Positions 47,138 to 58,881 are shown, numbered from the stretch's first letter. The stretch: 64,000 nucleotides of DNA from Eutreptiella sp. 'Long Island Sound 2002' (GCA_964036045.1 OZ038382.1:128402556-128466555); one strand, 5' to 3'. Made by a program: numbers and translations. The notes: a model not told the origin generated them from the sequence alone.

Positions 47138-49149
47138 TCAGTCCCCCACCTCCCCCTTGAATCTCCACGGGGGGCGAATCATCTCCATCAGACCCATGTA
47201 CTTCGTGTCGACGGCTCTTTCCCACATCTCACGACGCCTTGCTGCTTCGGCAATGGCCTGTTTCCGAGACTGGAAGCCTGTCTCCCTACTCAGGGGGTCG
47301 GCCGCGTTTAAAAAAGACGGCACCCTGAAGGACTCGACACTAACAGTACTCCAGCACCTGAGCCAAAACAGGCGCCGGAGTATTCGTTGCTGAGAATCGG
47401 CATGCACCGACGCCCGCAGCGCATTAATCTGAGACCTAGCTACGTTGCTGTCTAAACCCACACGAATTCTTTCAAAACCACGATAGGATGCCACCTTAAT
47501 AACGATGTACAGCGCATACAGCTCCGCCTGCTGCAGGGAGTCCACCAAGGGCGGACACACCTCCGATCGATAGTAATCCCCCCCCCCAACAATTCCCAGT
47601 CGAAAAACTTTGCCCTCTGGAGCCGCATCCACGAACACCTCCCAGGCCCCTCGTCCCCCAGGCCCTGGAGGGTCACACCGCTGAGGGACACAAGAAAACA
47701 GGAGCACTGTCGCCACCCCTTTGCAGACCCCCCTCCCAAACACCCCTTTCCCACTCTGCAAACCTCGATATGCGCCCGCCAGGAAGGCGCCCAGACCCGC
47801 ATTGGGCCTGCTCAGCCAGCACAGTTTACCCACGAGGCGTTCCATAACCTTTGAGGGCAGGCGCCCCCTGCCCACCCCCCTGACCCACGCCCTGAAAGCA
47901 CCGACCAAGGCACCCACCGCATTGCTGATTGTCCCAGCTTTGGTGTCAATTTGCTTACCAATAAAACCGAGGCGCTCAGTTGGGTCCGGCTCGGACTTGG
48001 CCCCCACAATAAAACCCGCACGTCTCAGCCTTCGAATGCAGTCCCTCACAGCCCCCCTTAGCCGACTATTGCTCCTGCACGACAGTAAAATGTCGTCCAG
48101 ATACACCCAACCCCGCACACCACGTCTCGACAAGGCCCCCCGGATAACAGAGGATACCAGCTTCTGACATATCACAGGGCTATAGGCCCATCCGAAAGGC
48201 AGCCTTGCATATCGAAAACGCCTACCCGACCGCCCCCCCACCACAAAAACACTGCGCCATGCGGTGGGGAGGCGGATGCTCCAGTAAGCATTCTGCAGGT
48301 CCGGTTTAGCCAAAAAAACACGGCACCTGCCTCCCCCCACACGCCGAGGGCGCGCACGTCCCATCCAGTGGCGGATGGCCTCCAGCCCAGGGAGTCTGAA
48401 CTTTGGGGGCTTCCGGGGGTCGCTTGCGTTGACTCCCCGCGCATCAAGAATGGCTCGGCATTTTAGTGCATTCTTCCACGTAAGGAACATTTTGGCCGTC
48501 TCGGGTCGCTTTGTTCTGCGCAGTCCCTTAGTCTCAGTTCTCAGGGATTCCAGCATTGCATCCACATGCCCCGGTCTCCCCCCCTGTGACTTTTCAACCC
48601 CCGCGCTGTCCTCCCTCAACTGCCTCCGGTACACCCCCAGAAGGTCACGAGGGACCAGGCTGTTCCAGATCTTATCCGACACTGTCACACACCCCGCTTC
48701 CCCCACCCCCCGAGCAGCCATTTCCTCGGTAACCACCCCCTCCTCGTCACTACTACTGTAGTACCCATCGACCTCCTCGTCTAAGTCCCCCTCCCCAACT
48801 TTTGTCAACACACTGCACAGCGTATCCAGACCCTCCTCTCCACACTCAAGTCTGAGCACTGCCTCACCCATCCCCGTAATGAGGTTACGCACCATCTCTT
48901 GCCTGTGCACCTTGACGCCCCGCATTTCGCTTATCGCCCTCGCCGCATCTCGCAACTGTCCTCGCGGCACTCGCACTCGGGGACACTGTCCTTCCTCGTT
49001 TGCGTGCATTCTCACCCCCCTCAGGCGATCCCCCAGCAAGTCGGGAAGCTTCCCCGGCCGCGAAGGCGATTTCCCGGCGTATCCATGACGGCCAGAAAGA
49101 GAGTGTGGAGCCCTGCTTTGTGCAGTAGCCTGGCTCTGCCCCCCCCCCC
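47138..49149 (-). CDS. Reverse transcriptase and RNase H of the YR retrotransposon
   Basis: About 670 codons, ending in TGA at 47138-47140. The N-terminal 200 residues are a linker region. RT motifs: KPDLQNAYWSIRL (about residue 282, motif A Asp), LPFGWAYSPVICQKL (motif B), VYLDDILL (about 350, motif C), RLGFIGKQID (motifs D/E). RNase H follows: WEVFVDAAPEG (about 503, first Asp), QQAELYALYIV (Glu), VGLDSNVA (second Asp) and NAADPLSRE (about 615), the last being typical of DIRS-group RNase H. There is no natural start codon: the frame enters from the target duplication at 49150-49159 and, if the LINE is removed, joins the recombinase frame exactly, so this was the second half of a recombinase-RT polyprotein. 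Confidence 0.9.
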
Positions 49150-49329
49150 CCACATGGGCTCGCCTCGGATGGGCCTAAGTCGGCCTCCACCACCGGGACA
49201 CGCGAAAGGCGGATACTCCTCCCGGGGACGGTGGGATCCGGATGAGGCAGACGCACCACTGCCAGACCAAGTGTGAAAAGCGCCTCCCCCAGGGCGTCCC
49301 AGCATGCAGAGTGTCAAGATAGATGCGCG

Positions 49330-50550
49330 GTGTTCTGTGTGCATTCGGGGAGTGTCAGAAAGAGTTGAGGGTGGTATGGCTTGTCCATCAGGTACCCAGC
49401 AACGATCGAAGGTGCACAGAGAACGACAATGGTATATGGGCGCGGCCAGTTGCTGCTGTAGGGGTGTTGATCAATATCTCCTGCACTGCAGTTTGTTTCT
49501 GGCACCAGATGCTGATAACGCAGGAAATTGTTCGAGGACGCGGGTGATTACAGCAGCCTGTGGAGCATCATGGCCCGTGCCTGCAGTCATTCGACTTCTT
49601 GGAGTGCACTGATTTCACGACTTCCCAGTGGTCCCAGGGATATGCGGAGATTTGTCTGCAGCATTTTGGTCGGTCACTGCAGCTTCTTTTGGTGCGTCAG
49701 AGATGCGGCTTTTGCGTGTGCAGTTACAGTAACTGGTTCTGGTGACGTCTGGGGCATCCTGGCCCGTTTCTGTGTGCTTTTGGGGAGTGCCAGTGAGCTG
49801 AGAATGGGTATGGCATGTCCATCAGGTGCCCTGAGACGGTCGTGGGCACACGGCGAACCACATGGTGGTGCATGAGCGCGGCCGGTTGCTGCTGGTGGGG
49901 TATCACTTGCTATCTCGTGTGCTGCGGTTTGTTTCTGGTGCCTGGTGCAGATAACACAAGCGCAGTGGTCAAGGCTTCTCAAAGGTTCCAGCGATATGCG
50001 GAGATCTGTCTGGGACGTTTCGATTAGTCGAAGCAGCTTCTTTTGGTGCGTCAGAGATGCGGTTGCGTGTGCAGTTACAGTGACTCGTTTTGGTGACGTC
50101 TGGGGCATCATGGCCCGTCTCTGTGTGCTTTTTGGGGAGTGCCAGGATGAGATGAACGTGGGTATGGCATGTCCATCGGGTGCCCTACGAACGTCGTGGG
50201 CATACGGAGGACAGCATGGTGGTACAGGAGCTGTTGGGGTGCTGCTGTTGGGGTGTTGCTCTCTATCTCGTGTGCTGCGATTTGTTTCTTGCGCCTGGTG
50301 CCGGTAACACAAACAATCGTCAGTGGAAGCGGGTGGTTCCAACAGCCTGTGGGGCATCATGGCCTGTGCTAGCAGTACTTCGGCTTTGCATCGTGCTGAG
50401 GTCTTCCAGTGGTCCCAAAGCTACGCGGTGATGTGTCTGGGGCATTTTGGTCCGTCAATGTAGCTCGCGTTTTGTGCGTCAGCGATGCGGGATCTGCGGG
50501 TGCAGTGATTGTAACTGGTTCTGGTGGCGTCTGGGGCATCATGGCCCGTG
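49330..50550 (+). repeat. Tandem 5' monomers of the LINE
   Basis: Three unequal copies start near 49332, 49767 and 50113, each opening with CTGTGTGC(T/A)TT(T)GGGGAGTG and continuing GGGTATGGCATGTCCATC, GTTTGTTTCTGG and GGGGCATCATGGCCCG. Copy lengths are about 436, 350 and 430 bp. Tandem 5' monomers act as promoters in some other LINEs, so these are likely promoter repeats. Minus-strand open frames here are incidental. Confidence 0.75.
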
Positions 50551-50697
50551 CAGAGGTCCAGGCTTAGACAAGTTCCTACTTGCTCTTTGTCATCCTTTGC
50601 TGGTTGTGCCCGATAGTGCCTGTAGTGAGACACTTTGGCTTGTTTAGTGCGGTTCTTCAGAGCTGGGCTTTACGGGTGCAGTTCTTTCTTATTCGCA

Positions 50698-52572
50698 ATG
50701 GTGATGGATTATTCAGCGTTGCCGCAGGCGGAGCAGGCGCAAGTAGTTGCCCCACGTCACGTATTTCCACTCATATCAGTGGGAAAAACCCCGGACACAT
50801 GGGAATTGGTTCTGGCAGCCAAGCTGTACGGTAAGGAGAAGAAAGAAGTCCACCGCATCCCGTACTCCGCATCAATTATAACGGGCGCCTGTACCTTTTT
50901 CCCAATGTTCATGGGTATGCTCCCTGCTACTAGCCTAGCCACGCTGGCGGTATCAGCTCCGGACATGAAGGTCGGTGATTGGCGGTCGTGGGGTGACTGG
51001 TTCACGGCCAACTGGCCCAAGTGGTCTCCAGATGCTCGGGTTTTGTGGCAAGCAGAAGTGTGCGATCAGGTTCGAGACATAGATCTGCAGATGCAATGGT
51101 CTGCTATGGCGATTGATGAATTTGTATCCATGGTCTGCGGAGATCACCAAATACAGGGGAAACACAAATTGAAGGAGATTGTCCTGTGGTATGCCATTTA
51201 CAGCCAGTGGTCCAAAGCGACAGGGAAGCTGCCGATTTATGATTTGCGCATGGATGTGGAGGAGAGCGCGCTCGACGAGTGCCTGGTCAAAGCAGCGGAC
51301 TGGACACGGCTGCAAGCAGGTGCGTTGAAGTCTTGGAAGCAATCACTCAACAACAGACACGCACGTGATCTAGAGCCCTCGTGGAAGCGCGTGTTGAACA
51401 GGTCGTCAAGTGCGTCAGACGGGCAGCCGTCAGCCGACGCCGCCTAGTTAGACTCCGTGCTGGAGGACGTTCAATACTACCCTACAGCGGTCGTAGGGGA
51501 CGCGGGAGCGGCATTGAAAGAACTGATGCTCGCGGCCAGGGTGGACTCCAAAATGGTACGTGGCTTCGATAATATCAAGCAGCCCCAACAACTTCAGGCT
51601 GGGCTGCGACTATTGGTGTCCAGGATAACTCCGGCACAAAAGAAGCAGTTGAGTCCACAACTCGTAGAATGGAACGCCGCCTGCTCGCAGTTAGTCCCCG
51701 CAGAAGTCCACTCGTCGGATCGTACGGCGTTCTTGAAGTCAGCCGACGCAATCCTGACCAAGGCGACACCCTCGGTGAACGGGTTTGAGGTGGGAGCGCA
51801 CATGCTCTTTGCCGGTATAGACCTTCCCGATAAATGCGACGGATTTCAAGAAGTTACAGACGCCAAGTCCATGCGGCGAGCGGTAGCGCAAGTCGCACAG
51901 CATGCGCACAGCAAGGTGCAGTTCAGAGTGGTCCTCAAGGAGCTGGCGGAGGCTGCCCCGCAAGGGATGGATGCGGAGCATGAGGAACCGACTGATGAGT
52001 TTGATCGCTTTTGGCAAAGTCCGCAGAAACGCGCAGCCCAGGCACCGGTGGCCGAGGCAGAGCGTAGTCCTCTCCCCACGAAGGAACGAACAAGCAGCGG
52101 GGACACGGTAGCGGAGACATTCACGGCCGTTCCGCAATCTCAAGTCAAGGACGGAGTGGTAGTGCGGCTGTTTTCGCTCACCAATACACACACATCTCGC
52201 AGGTACAGACAGGCAGTCCAGGATGTTTTCGGTGTTAGTTGTAACCTGGATGACTATCAGGTGAATAGAGGGTGGTACCACATACAAGTGCCAAAGGTGA
52301 CAGTGCAGCGGCTGTTTGGTATGGACACCATAATGACTTTCAAGAGCCCGAGCGGGTTCACGCTCAATGCGCGCACACACGACCAGCAGGGTGAGCCGTA
52401 CAGGCGGTACAAAAGGCCCAGAAGCTCAGGCGACTGGGCAGACCAGTACGATCGCCCGGCGGACACAGGGAACAAGCAGGCGTATCCCATTTCCACAGGT
52501 CAAAGCGCGACGCCAGAGTACATGTCGTATCAAGCGCCATGGGGGGGCACGCACTGGCAGTCTTGGTACTGA
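50698..52572 (+). CDS. LINE ORF1 (Gag-like), one in-frame TAG
   Basis: Start at the ATG at 50698, with a second ATG at 50704. The frame runs 624 codons to TGA at 52570-52572 with a single TAG at 51445-51447. The residues on both sides look like one protein: before it a globular region with conserved-looking Trp and acidic patches, after it LDSVLEDVQYYPTAVVGDAG and a helical domain. The C-terminal 150 residues include a Ser/Glu-rich linker and a Tyr/Gly-rich tail. No CCHC knuckle was found. The function is probably RNA binding and RNP formation, by position. ORF2 follows in the same frame directly after the TGA. Confidence 0.75.
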
Positions 52573-55500
52573 CTGCCGTATCTGCCGCACGGTTACTCAG
52601 TTGACCCCATCACGCACTGGGTTGTGTATCAGTGTGCGTGCACTGTGTCACGCAAGCATATAAAGAGTTTTTTGCAGTCCTGGTCGCGATTGGTGTTTCC
52701 CGAGTCCAGCCTGTTGCCACAAGTCTCCGGTACGAAGGAGGCACGCATCTGCTGGCAATGCGGTACCCTATGGCAGGCCGGGGGGCCTGCAGAATGTCCA
52801 GAGTGTGGCCTGCATGCGTGGTTTGAGGTGGACGGTGTGTCACTACCGCCGGTCTGTTGTGACCTAAGTTTCTTGCCGTCACACGTGATGTCAGTGTTAG
52901 AGAAGTTGCCCAGTCCAGTGTTTGTGTTTGTGCTGCACAGCCTGTCCAGGTGGGCGCGTTTGCTTCAGCGGCGCAGCTTGCGCTCAGTGCAGGATGGCAG
53001 GGCAAGGGTGTCTCCGCCAGTCTGGCATGCTGATGCCCTGTTGGTGCTGCACATAGAGCCTCCGGTGGGCGCTTACTCAGAGGGTTGCAAAGCCGTGAAG
53101 CCAGGGAGCCCCGAAGTCACAGCGTATCAATTTCTCGTGGGAACACAGCGGTGTCCTACTTGCTCCAGGGTTCGATGGTGCGACGTGCGTGTAGTGGGTC
53201 CAGTGTGTTCAAGCACGCCACGAGCAGTGTGCCTCTGCCGTGTCACGGGTGTATCGTACATGCAAAAGTTGCTGGCAGCGGCGAGTAGTGTGTGTGTGCG
53301 TGATACATATGTCGGCCGTGTGGTACCTCTGTACTTAGTGACGCACTATGACTGTAGGAGGAAATGTCCAGACGCGCCCAGTCCTGAAGTACCAGGGTGG
53401 GCTGATCAATTCGTTTTACGAGCGCAGTCGCCCACTGAGGGGTCTGCAGCGAGTCTGCGAGTCATGACGCTCAATTGTGGCGGGGCTCAGGGTAAGTTAA
53501 GTGTCATGGTAGGGGTGGTACTCAGTCACGATCCAGATGTGGCATTTTTACAAGAATGTTGGGACGCAGACATAGAGAGCCAGTTTGCGTTACGGATGTA
53601 TGTAGTGTGTATGAGTGCAGTGCAAGGACCTGGTAAGGGCATGTGCGTGTTGGTGCATCGCCGGCTTTGGGCGCCAGAAATGCAGCAGAGTTGTGATGTG
53701 CTCATTGATGAACGGTCGTGGCTAGCGGTGCTGCTACACCGTGACACCAATGTCGTGACTCTGCTTGTGGATGTACATATGGATCCAGAGATCAATAGCA
53801 CAGCGAAGGAGGAGATATTGAGTGCGGTGGGTGCCATGATTGACAGGGTGCGCCCGCACGAGGCAGTGGTATCGGGCGACTTCAATGTCCCCAGGAACAG
53901 CAAAAGTTTGGTAGAGAGAGTGGTGAGCAAAGGGCACGCACTGAGTAAACTGCATATACCGTACGACAGAGGGGAGAAGACGAACTATACGTCTTCAGGA
54001 CACGCAACAGTGGCCACAGAGATAGATTATATCCTGGTCTCCAAGCACATAGGAGTGGCACAGAAGGGAGTGTACCCGGGGGTTTCGACGCACATGGCCC
54101 TCGTTTGTACCCTCACGGGTATGGGTTGTCAGCCGGTGACAGTGCAGAAGCGCTACAAACACCGAGTAACAACAGAAGACCAAAAGCAGCGGGCGGCGCG
54201 GCTGCTGGCCTTGTACTGGTGGTGGTTGGCAGGCACAGGGGCACATCCTGACGCTTGGGTGGCGTGTTACTGGAGCATTGCTGATGGTATACTGCCCCCG
54301 AGCTCGCATCGAGTCAGTGCCCAGGCAATTCCGGACAGGGGGAAGGGTTTAGTAAACAAGGGGGTTACACAGCGGGAGCTGCGTGCATGGCACGAGGAAG
54401 TGCAACAGCACCTGTATGTGCGTGGGGTGCGTATGAACGATCAGGTGCTGAGTACGGTCAGTATCACGTCACACACCACGCGGGCCATACAGCCCGCGAC
54501 CAAAGCGCCACGTCCTTACCCACAACTCAAGTCCCGCGCAGATCAGCGACAGGAGGTGCAGGAAGCGCTGCGCACTGCAGCAAGTCAGTTGGAGTTTTAT
54601 CATATAACACGCGGGCAGTCAGTCAACGTGTCTGTTTTGGTGCATGCGGCTCAGCCGGGGAAGCAGTTAGCCGCGTGGGACGAACCACATTTTGACACCA
54701 TCTTGCGCCTGCGCGCGTTGGGTCTCCCCACCAATCCCGCTGACGCACAGTCACAGCTTGCGGTCCTGCCGCGGGCCCCACAAATCAATGCGTATACTCT
54801 GAGAGGGGCACTAGACAGGGGTGGGTCAGACGCCACGTTACGAGACGAAATACCGGTGAGCTTACTAGCAGCCATGCCGCACACAGGTGACAAGGCCCTG
54901 TATACATATACACAGCGGCTGCGCCAGTATCCAGACGCCATTTCCAACCAGATTCTGCAGCTTGGTATATATAAATCAGGCCTCCCGCACCTTTTTCAGT
55001 CGTACCGTCCAATCAAATTGGCGTCCGCAGCGAATTCCATGCAGGCAGGTATAGTACAACACGAAGTGAATTTTCGGGCGGAGGCGGACGGATCATGGGC
55101 GGGGAACACGTTTTCATATCGCAAAGGGCTGAGCCCTCAATATCTGGCACTTGCAGCGAGAGCAATAGTTTGTGTCGCCCTGTCCGAAGGGGGGGAGGTG
55201 CACATAGTCGAGGGTGACGAGTCAGGTGCTTTTGGCATGCCGATCAGGGAGGATGTCGCCAGATGTGGTGCCCACTGGCCCACACAGTGTGCCTACGGGG
55301 AGTGGGCAGCGGATTTTTGCGGCCGGCAGAAGGTCCGGTTATGGACAGTGCAGGGGTTGGCACCGCCGGTCGTGCCACAGTTAGGTTTCTCACAAGGATG
55401 CAGGCTGGCAGCTACAGCGTACCTGGAGTATGGTAAGTACAGGACCAGGGGTCTGCAGTACCTGGGTGATTGCTGGTGGGTGCGGGGAGTCAGTCTGAGT

Positions 55501-57792
55501 GCGGTGGTGTTTAGTGACGATAGAAGGTGGTTCGGCAGAACAGCAGAGGAAGCCACGCGTTTGGCCACAGTGGCCCATGTGCTGTCGCAAGACGCGTGCG
55601 CCCCAAGCAACCAAGCTAAAATGCAGTACACCCGTCTGCAGCTGGCGCCATCAGGTATTATACAGCGGACGCGCCATGTCATATAAGTTCACGGCATGCC
55701 TGTGGAGTCAGCACAGAGTGTCCCCGAGGTTGTAGGCATAACACTGGAGCCCCACACAGCACCGCCACAGTTGCTGAGCCGCGTGGTCAAGAGTGCACGC
55801 CGTCTGCAGTACTTTATCACCAAGTACCAGCCGAATTTTTTACTGGCTGTGCGCTCGGTCATAGCGTATCTGGTGTCGCGTGTTGATTACGTGGCTAAAG
55901 GGTCCTGGCTGCCAGCACAGGTGCTGCACGACTCACAGGTGCAGGTGAACCATTTGTATCGGCGCATCTTGGCCATGCCAGCCGACACGCCCCTGGTGAT
56001 CTTGCACACTCCGGTGGTGTTTGGGGGATGGGGTTGTCCGCAGATCGCCACGCGTGCGGCCTTGAATTTCGTGCAGGGGTATCTGTCCGCCATCGATAGT
56101 CGCAGCTCGCTGGCTCAGACAGTGCCGCGGGAACAGGCCACATGTCCGATGCCTTTGCGGCAGGGAGATTATGAGCAGTTCGTGGCTTGCTGCACTGAGC
56201 ACGGCGTCGTCATACGGACGGTGTCGGAGCTTGCGCGGGGCTCCACTCCCCCAGTCCTGCAGGCAACACTTCTACAGGCGGAGGCGCTGTATGTTACGAC
56301 GGACGCGGGTCGAGGCGTCCCTGACGGTCTGTTACAGCCAGAATTCGCAGGGGTCGGCATAGTAGTCACGGACGGAATAGAGTGCCAGGAATTCAGTTTC
56401 GGTGTGGTGGCCGCTGCTGTGTCATCGTCTGCACTCGAGTGGCTGGCGAAACTTCTTGCCATGTTGCTGCTGCAACACTGCAGAGGTGAGCTGTACATGT
56501 TCTGTGATAATGCGTCAGTGCAGGTGTCCGCACATAGTACCATAGTTACCACGCAAAGTTGGGTAGATCGACTGGCCAGGAAGGTGCTGCAGCTCCCTGT
56601 GTTCAGCAAAGTCCGCGAGTGTTGGTTGCCAGCGCAGCATGACACACATGATGAGGGTCAGGCGGCAAGGTGGCAGGCGCAGTCGGACGCACTGGCCACA
56701 TTTGGCAAGTCCCACCCATCAGCCGTGCCTTTGCCCTGGTCATTACTGCTGTCCTGCGAAGCGGACGTGTTGATTCCTTTTTTTCAAAATCGGTGCGTGT
56801 TTCATCGAGCGCGGTTCCTGTCAGCGCTCTACTCAGTAGCCGTAGCACGCGCATCTCCCATGGCAGACATGGTCCGGCGTCTGGACATAAACACTGACCA
56901 CTGGGTCGCTGTATGTGAGTCTCATCAGATTACGCTGCAGCAGCACAGACAGGCAGCGTATTTGCGCAGCATCGCGTATCTGCCGCGCATGTACTTCGAC
57001 ACACCGCCATGCCGGTTCTGTCACCTGGAGTCCGGTAATGAGGGGTCGCACGTGGACGACTGCTCGCAGTTGTACGTGCGTGCATGTGCCACCTTTGCAC
57101 AGGTGGCTGAGACATTCACCGCGCGTGTTCGGGGTAATCAGCAGGCCCAGTGGGATCTGCACGTCAGAGTCATGGTGAGCCACAGCGAGTACTGGTGCAT
57201 GCTGGTGCCCGACTCGCGAGTGCATTTTTTCCAGCACGTCGCGTCACGCCACAGCGAGGCACAGGTCCAGATTCTGACCTGGTCTGGCCTGCCCTGGGTG
57301 AAGTACAGGCACAGAACCGACCACAGATACATTTCTGCAGCGGTAGTGCGAAGCCTTGTGTGTCAGGTGCTGTCAGGTATGGAACGCGGTCAAGACAATG
57401 TGCCCGGAGTACGCTGGCCCTTGAAGGTGCCTGACGGGCAGCACAGTCCTTATAGTCCGCTGTCTGTCGCACCAGCAGAGGTTCCCTTGCTTGCACAGCA
57501 GGTATTAGCTTGGCTGCTTCGATGGGATCCACGTCTGCGCTACACGCACACACGGCCTATGCACGTGTTTGTTCCCATTCACAACAGGAGTCACGGACCT
57601 CTAATGTACCATGTTACAGCTTGTAGCCCCTTTTGCTGTCATCGTCAAAAGAGACCACAATTACAGCGCCTAGTGGTAGTCTGCACCTGCCTTGGTCAGG
57701 CTCCAGAACAATGGAACGTGGTGCAGGCGGGGGTCGGATGGACAGTGTTCGCTGACTCGAGATATTCCACGGCGCCGTTAGCGGGTTGTTGA
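52573..57792 (+). CDS. LINE ORF2: endonuclease, reverse transcriptase, RNase H, zinc finger (one in-frame TAA)
   Basis: The frame opens right after the ORF1 TGA and ends in TGA at 57790-57792, crossed only by TAA at 55684-55686. Order: zinc-ribbon-like CWQCGTLW...CPECG (52.75-52.81 kb); APE-type endonuclease with MTLNCGG, FLQECWD, GDFNVP (53.88 kb), TEIDYILV and STHMALVC; RT with VEGDESGAFG (55.21), GFSQGCRLA (55.39) and VVFSDDRRW (55.51 kb). The TAA falls between the motif D lysine region (SNQAKMQYTR) and the motif E-like VVGITLEP, i.e. inside the polymerase. RNase H: VTTDAGRG, ALEWLAKLLAMLL, CDNASVQ, QSDALA. Last is a Cys/His motif (CRFCHLESG...HVDDC at 57.01 kb). No ATG lies near the start; the first in-frame Met is near 52.89 kb. 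Confidence 0.9.
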
Positions 57793-57927
57793 CTGGTTCC
57801 GCTGCTCGTGTCTTGTGCAGGGTAGGGGCAGGGAGCAACAAGTAGAAGGGGGAGAGTGCACAACGCCCCCGATCGGCCGCCCCTACGCCCGGGCATACCA
57901 AACCAAACCAAACCAAACCACATGGGC

Positions 57928-58773
57928 CATGGGATTTTTCCCGAGCGGGCAAACTTCCACCTGGGGGGGGGCCTCGGTATACATCTGCGCGACTTTCGCT
58001 GACTTCCACCCCCCCCACAGCATGATTGTTGTGAGCGGCGCCCCCATTTTCCGAAGTTGTGCTGCCCCCATCCTACGGAAACTGTGCCACCGGACAGTTT
58101 TCTTCCCCTCCCCCCTCTCCAGCAGGCTGACCAACGTCTTCCCCAGCGCTTCCCTGGACTCGTGCCACGCCCCCCTGTCGGGGTGGAACCCCTTGAGTGC
58201 CCTGAATTTCGCCAGGAACTGTAACCATTCTCGCACCCAGGGCCCCACTTCCTATCGCTGGACCCCCCTCCTGGACTTTGTTCCAAAAAACCGCACTCCT
58301 TCATCTTCCTGCCCCACCCCACCCCCCGCCTCGGAACCCCGCAGGCAGTGTCCCACCGACACGCACGCCAGCGCCACCGCCTCCCATTCCGCAAAGCTGG
58401 AGGCAGCCGCACACAGCGTGCACGGGTCCTCCAGTTGCGCCCACTCCTTCGCCTCCGCCCGCTGCGCTTTGCACCGCCGCTGTTCGATAGACATAACCAG
58501 GTACCAATCAGACTTCCGCACCACCGGGGCAAGCCACTCCATTTTTTCGGCCAGCCTCGCCGCAGCCAGAACGATTTTTGCGGCGCTCTCTGACAGGTCG
58601 CCCTGCACAACCTGCATGAGCCTGGCCTCCAGTATACCCCGAGCACCGTCGCCTGGTCGCATCCGCTCCAGCCTGGCCAGTCGCCTGAGCTGCCGCAGAT
58701 ACCCGTCGAGGGTACCATCCTGCAGGCCCCGCACTGTCGTGGCATCAAAAGCCGTCCCGTACTCGTCAGCCAT
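57928..58773 (-). CDS. Tyrosine recombinase of the YR retrotransposon, one in-frame TAG
   Basis: Start taken at the ATG at 58773 (reads MADEYGTAFDATTV); the frame is open back to a TGA near 58856, so a slightly longer product or frameshift from Gag is possible. Catalytic residues: Arg in GHCLRGSEAGG (about 58340), His and Arg in WHSFRRMGAAQL (58.08 kb), Trp in LWGGWKSAKVAQMY, and the nucleophile Tyr near 57977. A TAG at 58252-58254 lies between the first Arg and the HxxR motif; both sides are in the same frame, so the recombinase is complete only if TAG is decoded. The frame runs on to the LINE target site at 57927 and, without the LINE, continues into the RT frame. Confidence 0.85.
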
Positions 58774-58881
58774 CGCCGCCTCGAGTCTGTCGCGCGCGGT
58801 CGCCCACGGCCACTCGCGCTCGCACTCCTCGTCCCCCCGCGTGCCTCATGCAACCCCGTCTCCATCGTCATGGCTCCGCAA

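Larger units (their letters stand above)
49150..57927 (+). mobile_element. 8.76-kb LINE inserted in the YR retrotransposon
   Basis: Flanked by a 10-bp target duplication CCACATGGGC at 49150-49159 and 57918-57927; the element itself is 49160-57917. Order on the plus strand: 5' region with tandem monomers (49.33-50.55 kb), ORF1, ORF2 (endonuclease, RT, RNase H, zinc finger), short 3' UTR, and a tail of AAACC units at about 57897-57917. It appears full length and recent: no frameshift was found over 7 kb of coding frame. The apurinic-type endonuclease plus an RNase H-bearing ORF2 place it among APE-type LINEs; I cannot assign the clade. Confidence 0.85.

Noticed and set aside
49160-50360. Minus-strand open frames upstream of the RT gene
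   Set aside because: They lie in the LINE 5' region and cross the target duplication at 49150-49159, so they cannot be part of the YR element; no motifs.
57883-57927. Continuation of the recombinase into VWFGLVWYARA with a TAG at 57883
   Set aside because: This sequence is the complement of the LINE AAACC tail and 3' UTR, so the TAG there is not evidence for or against recoding.
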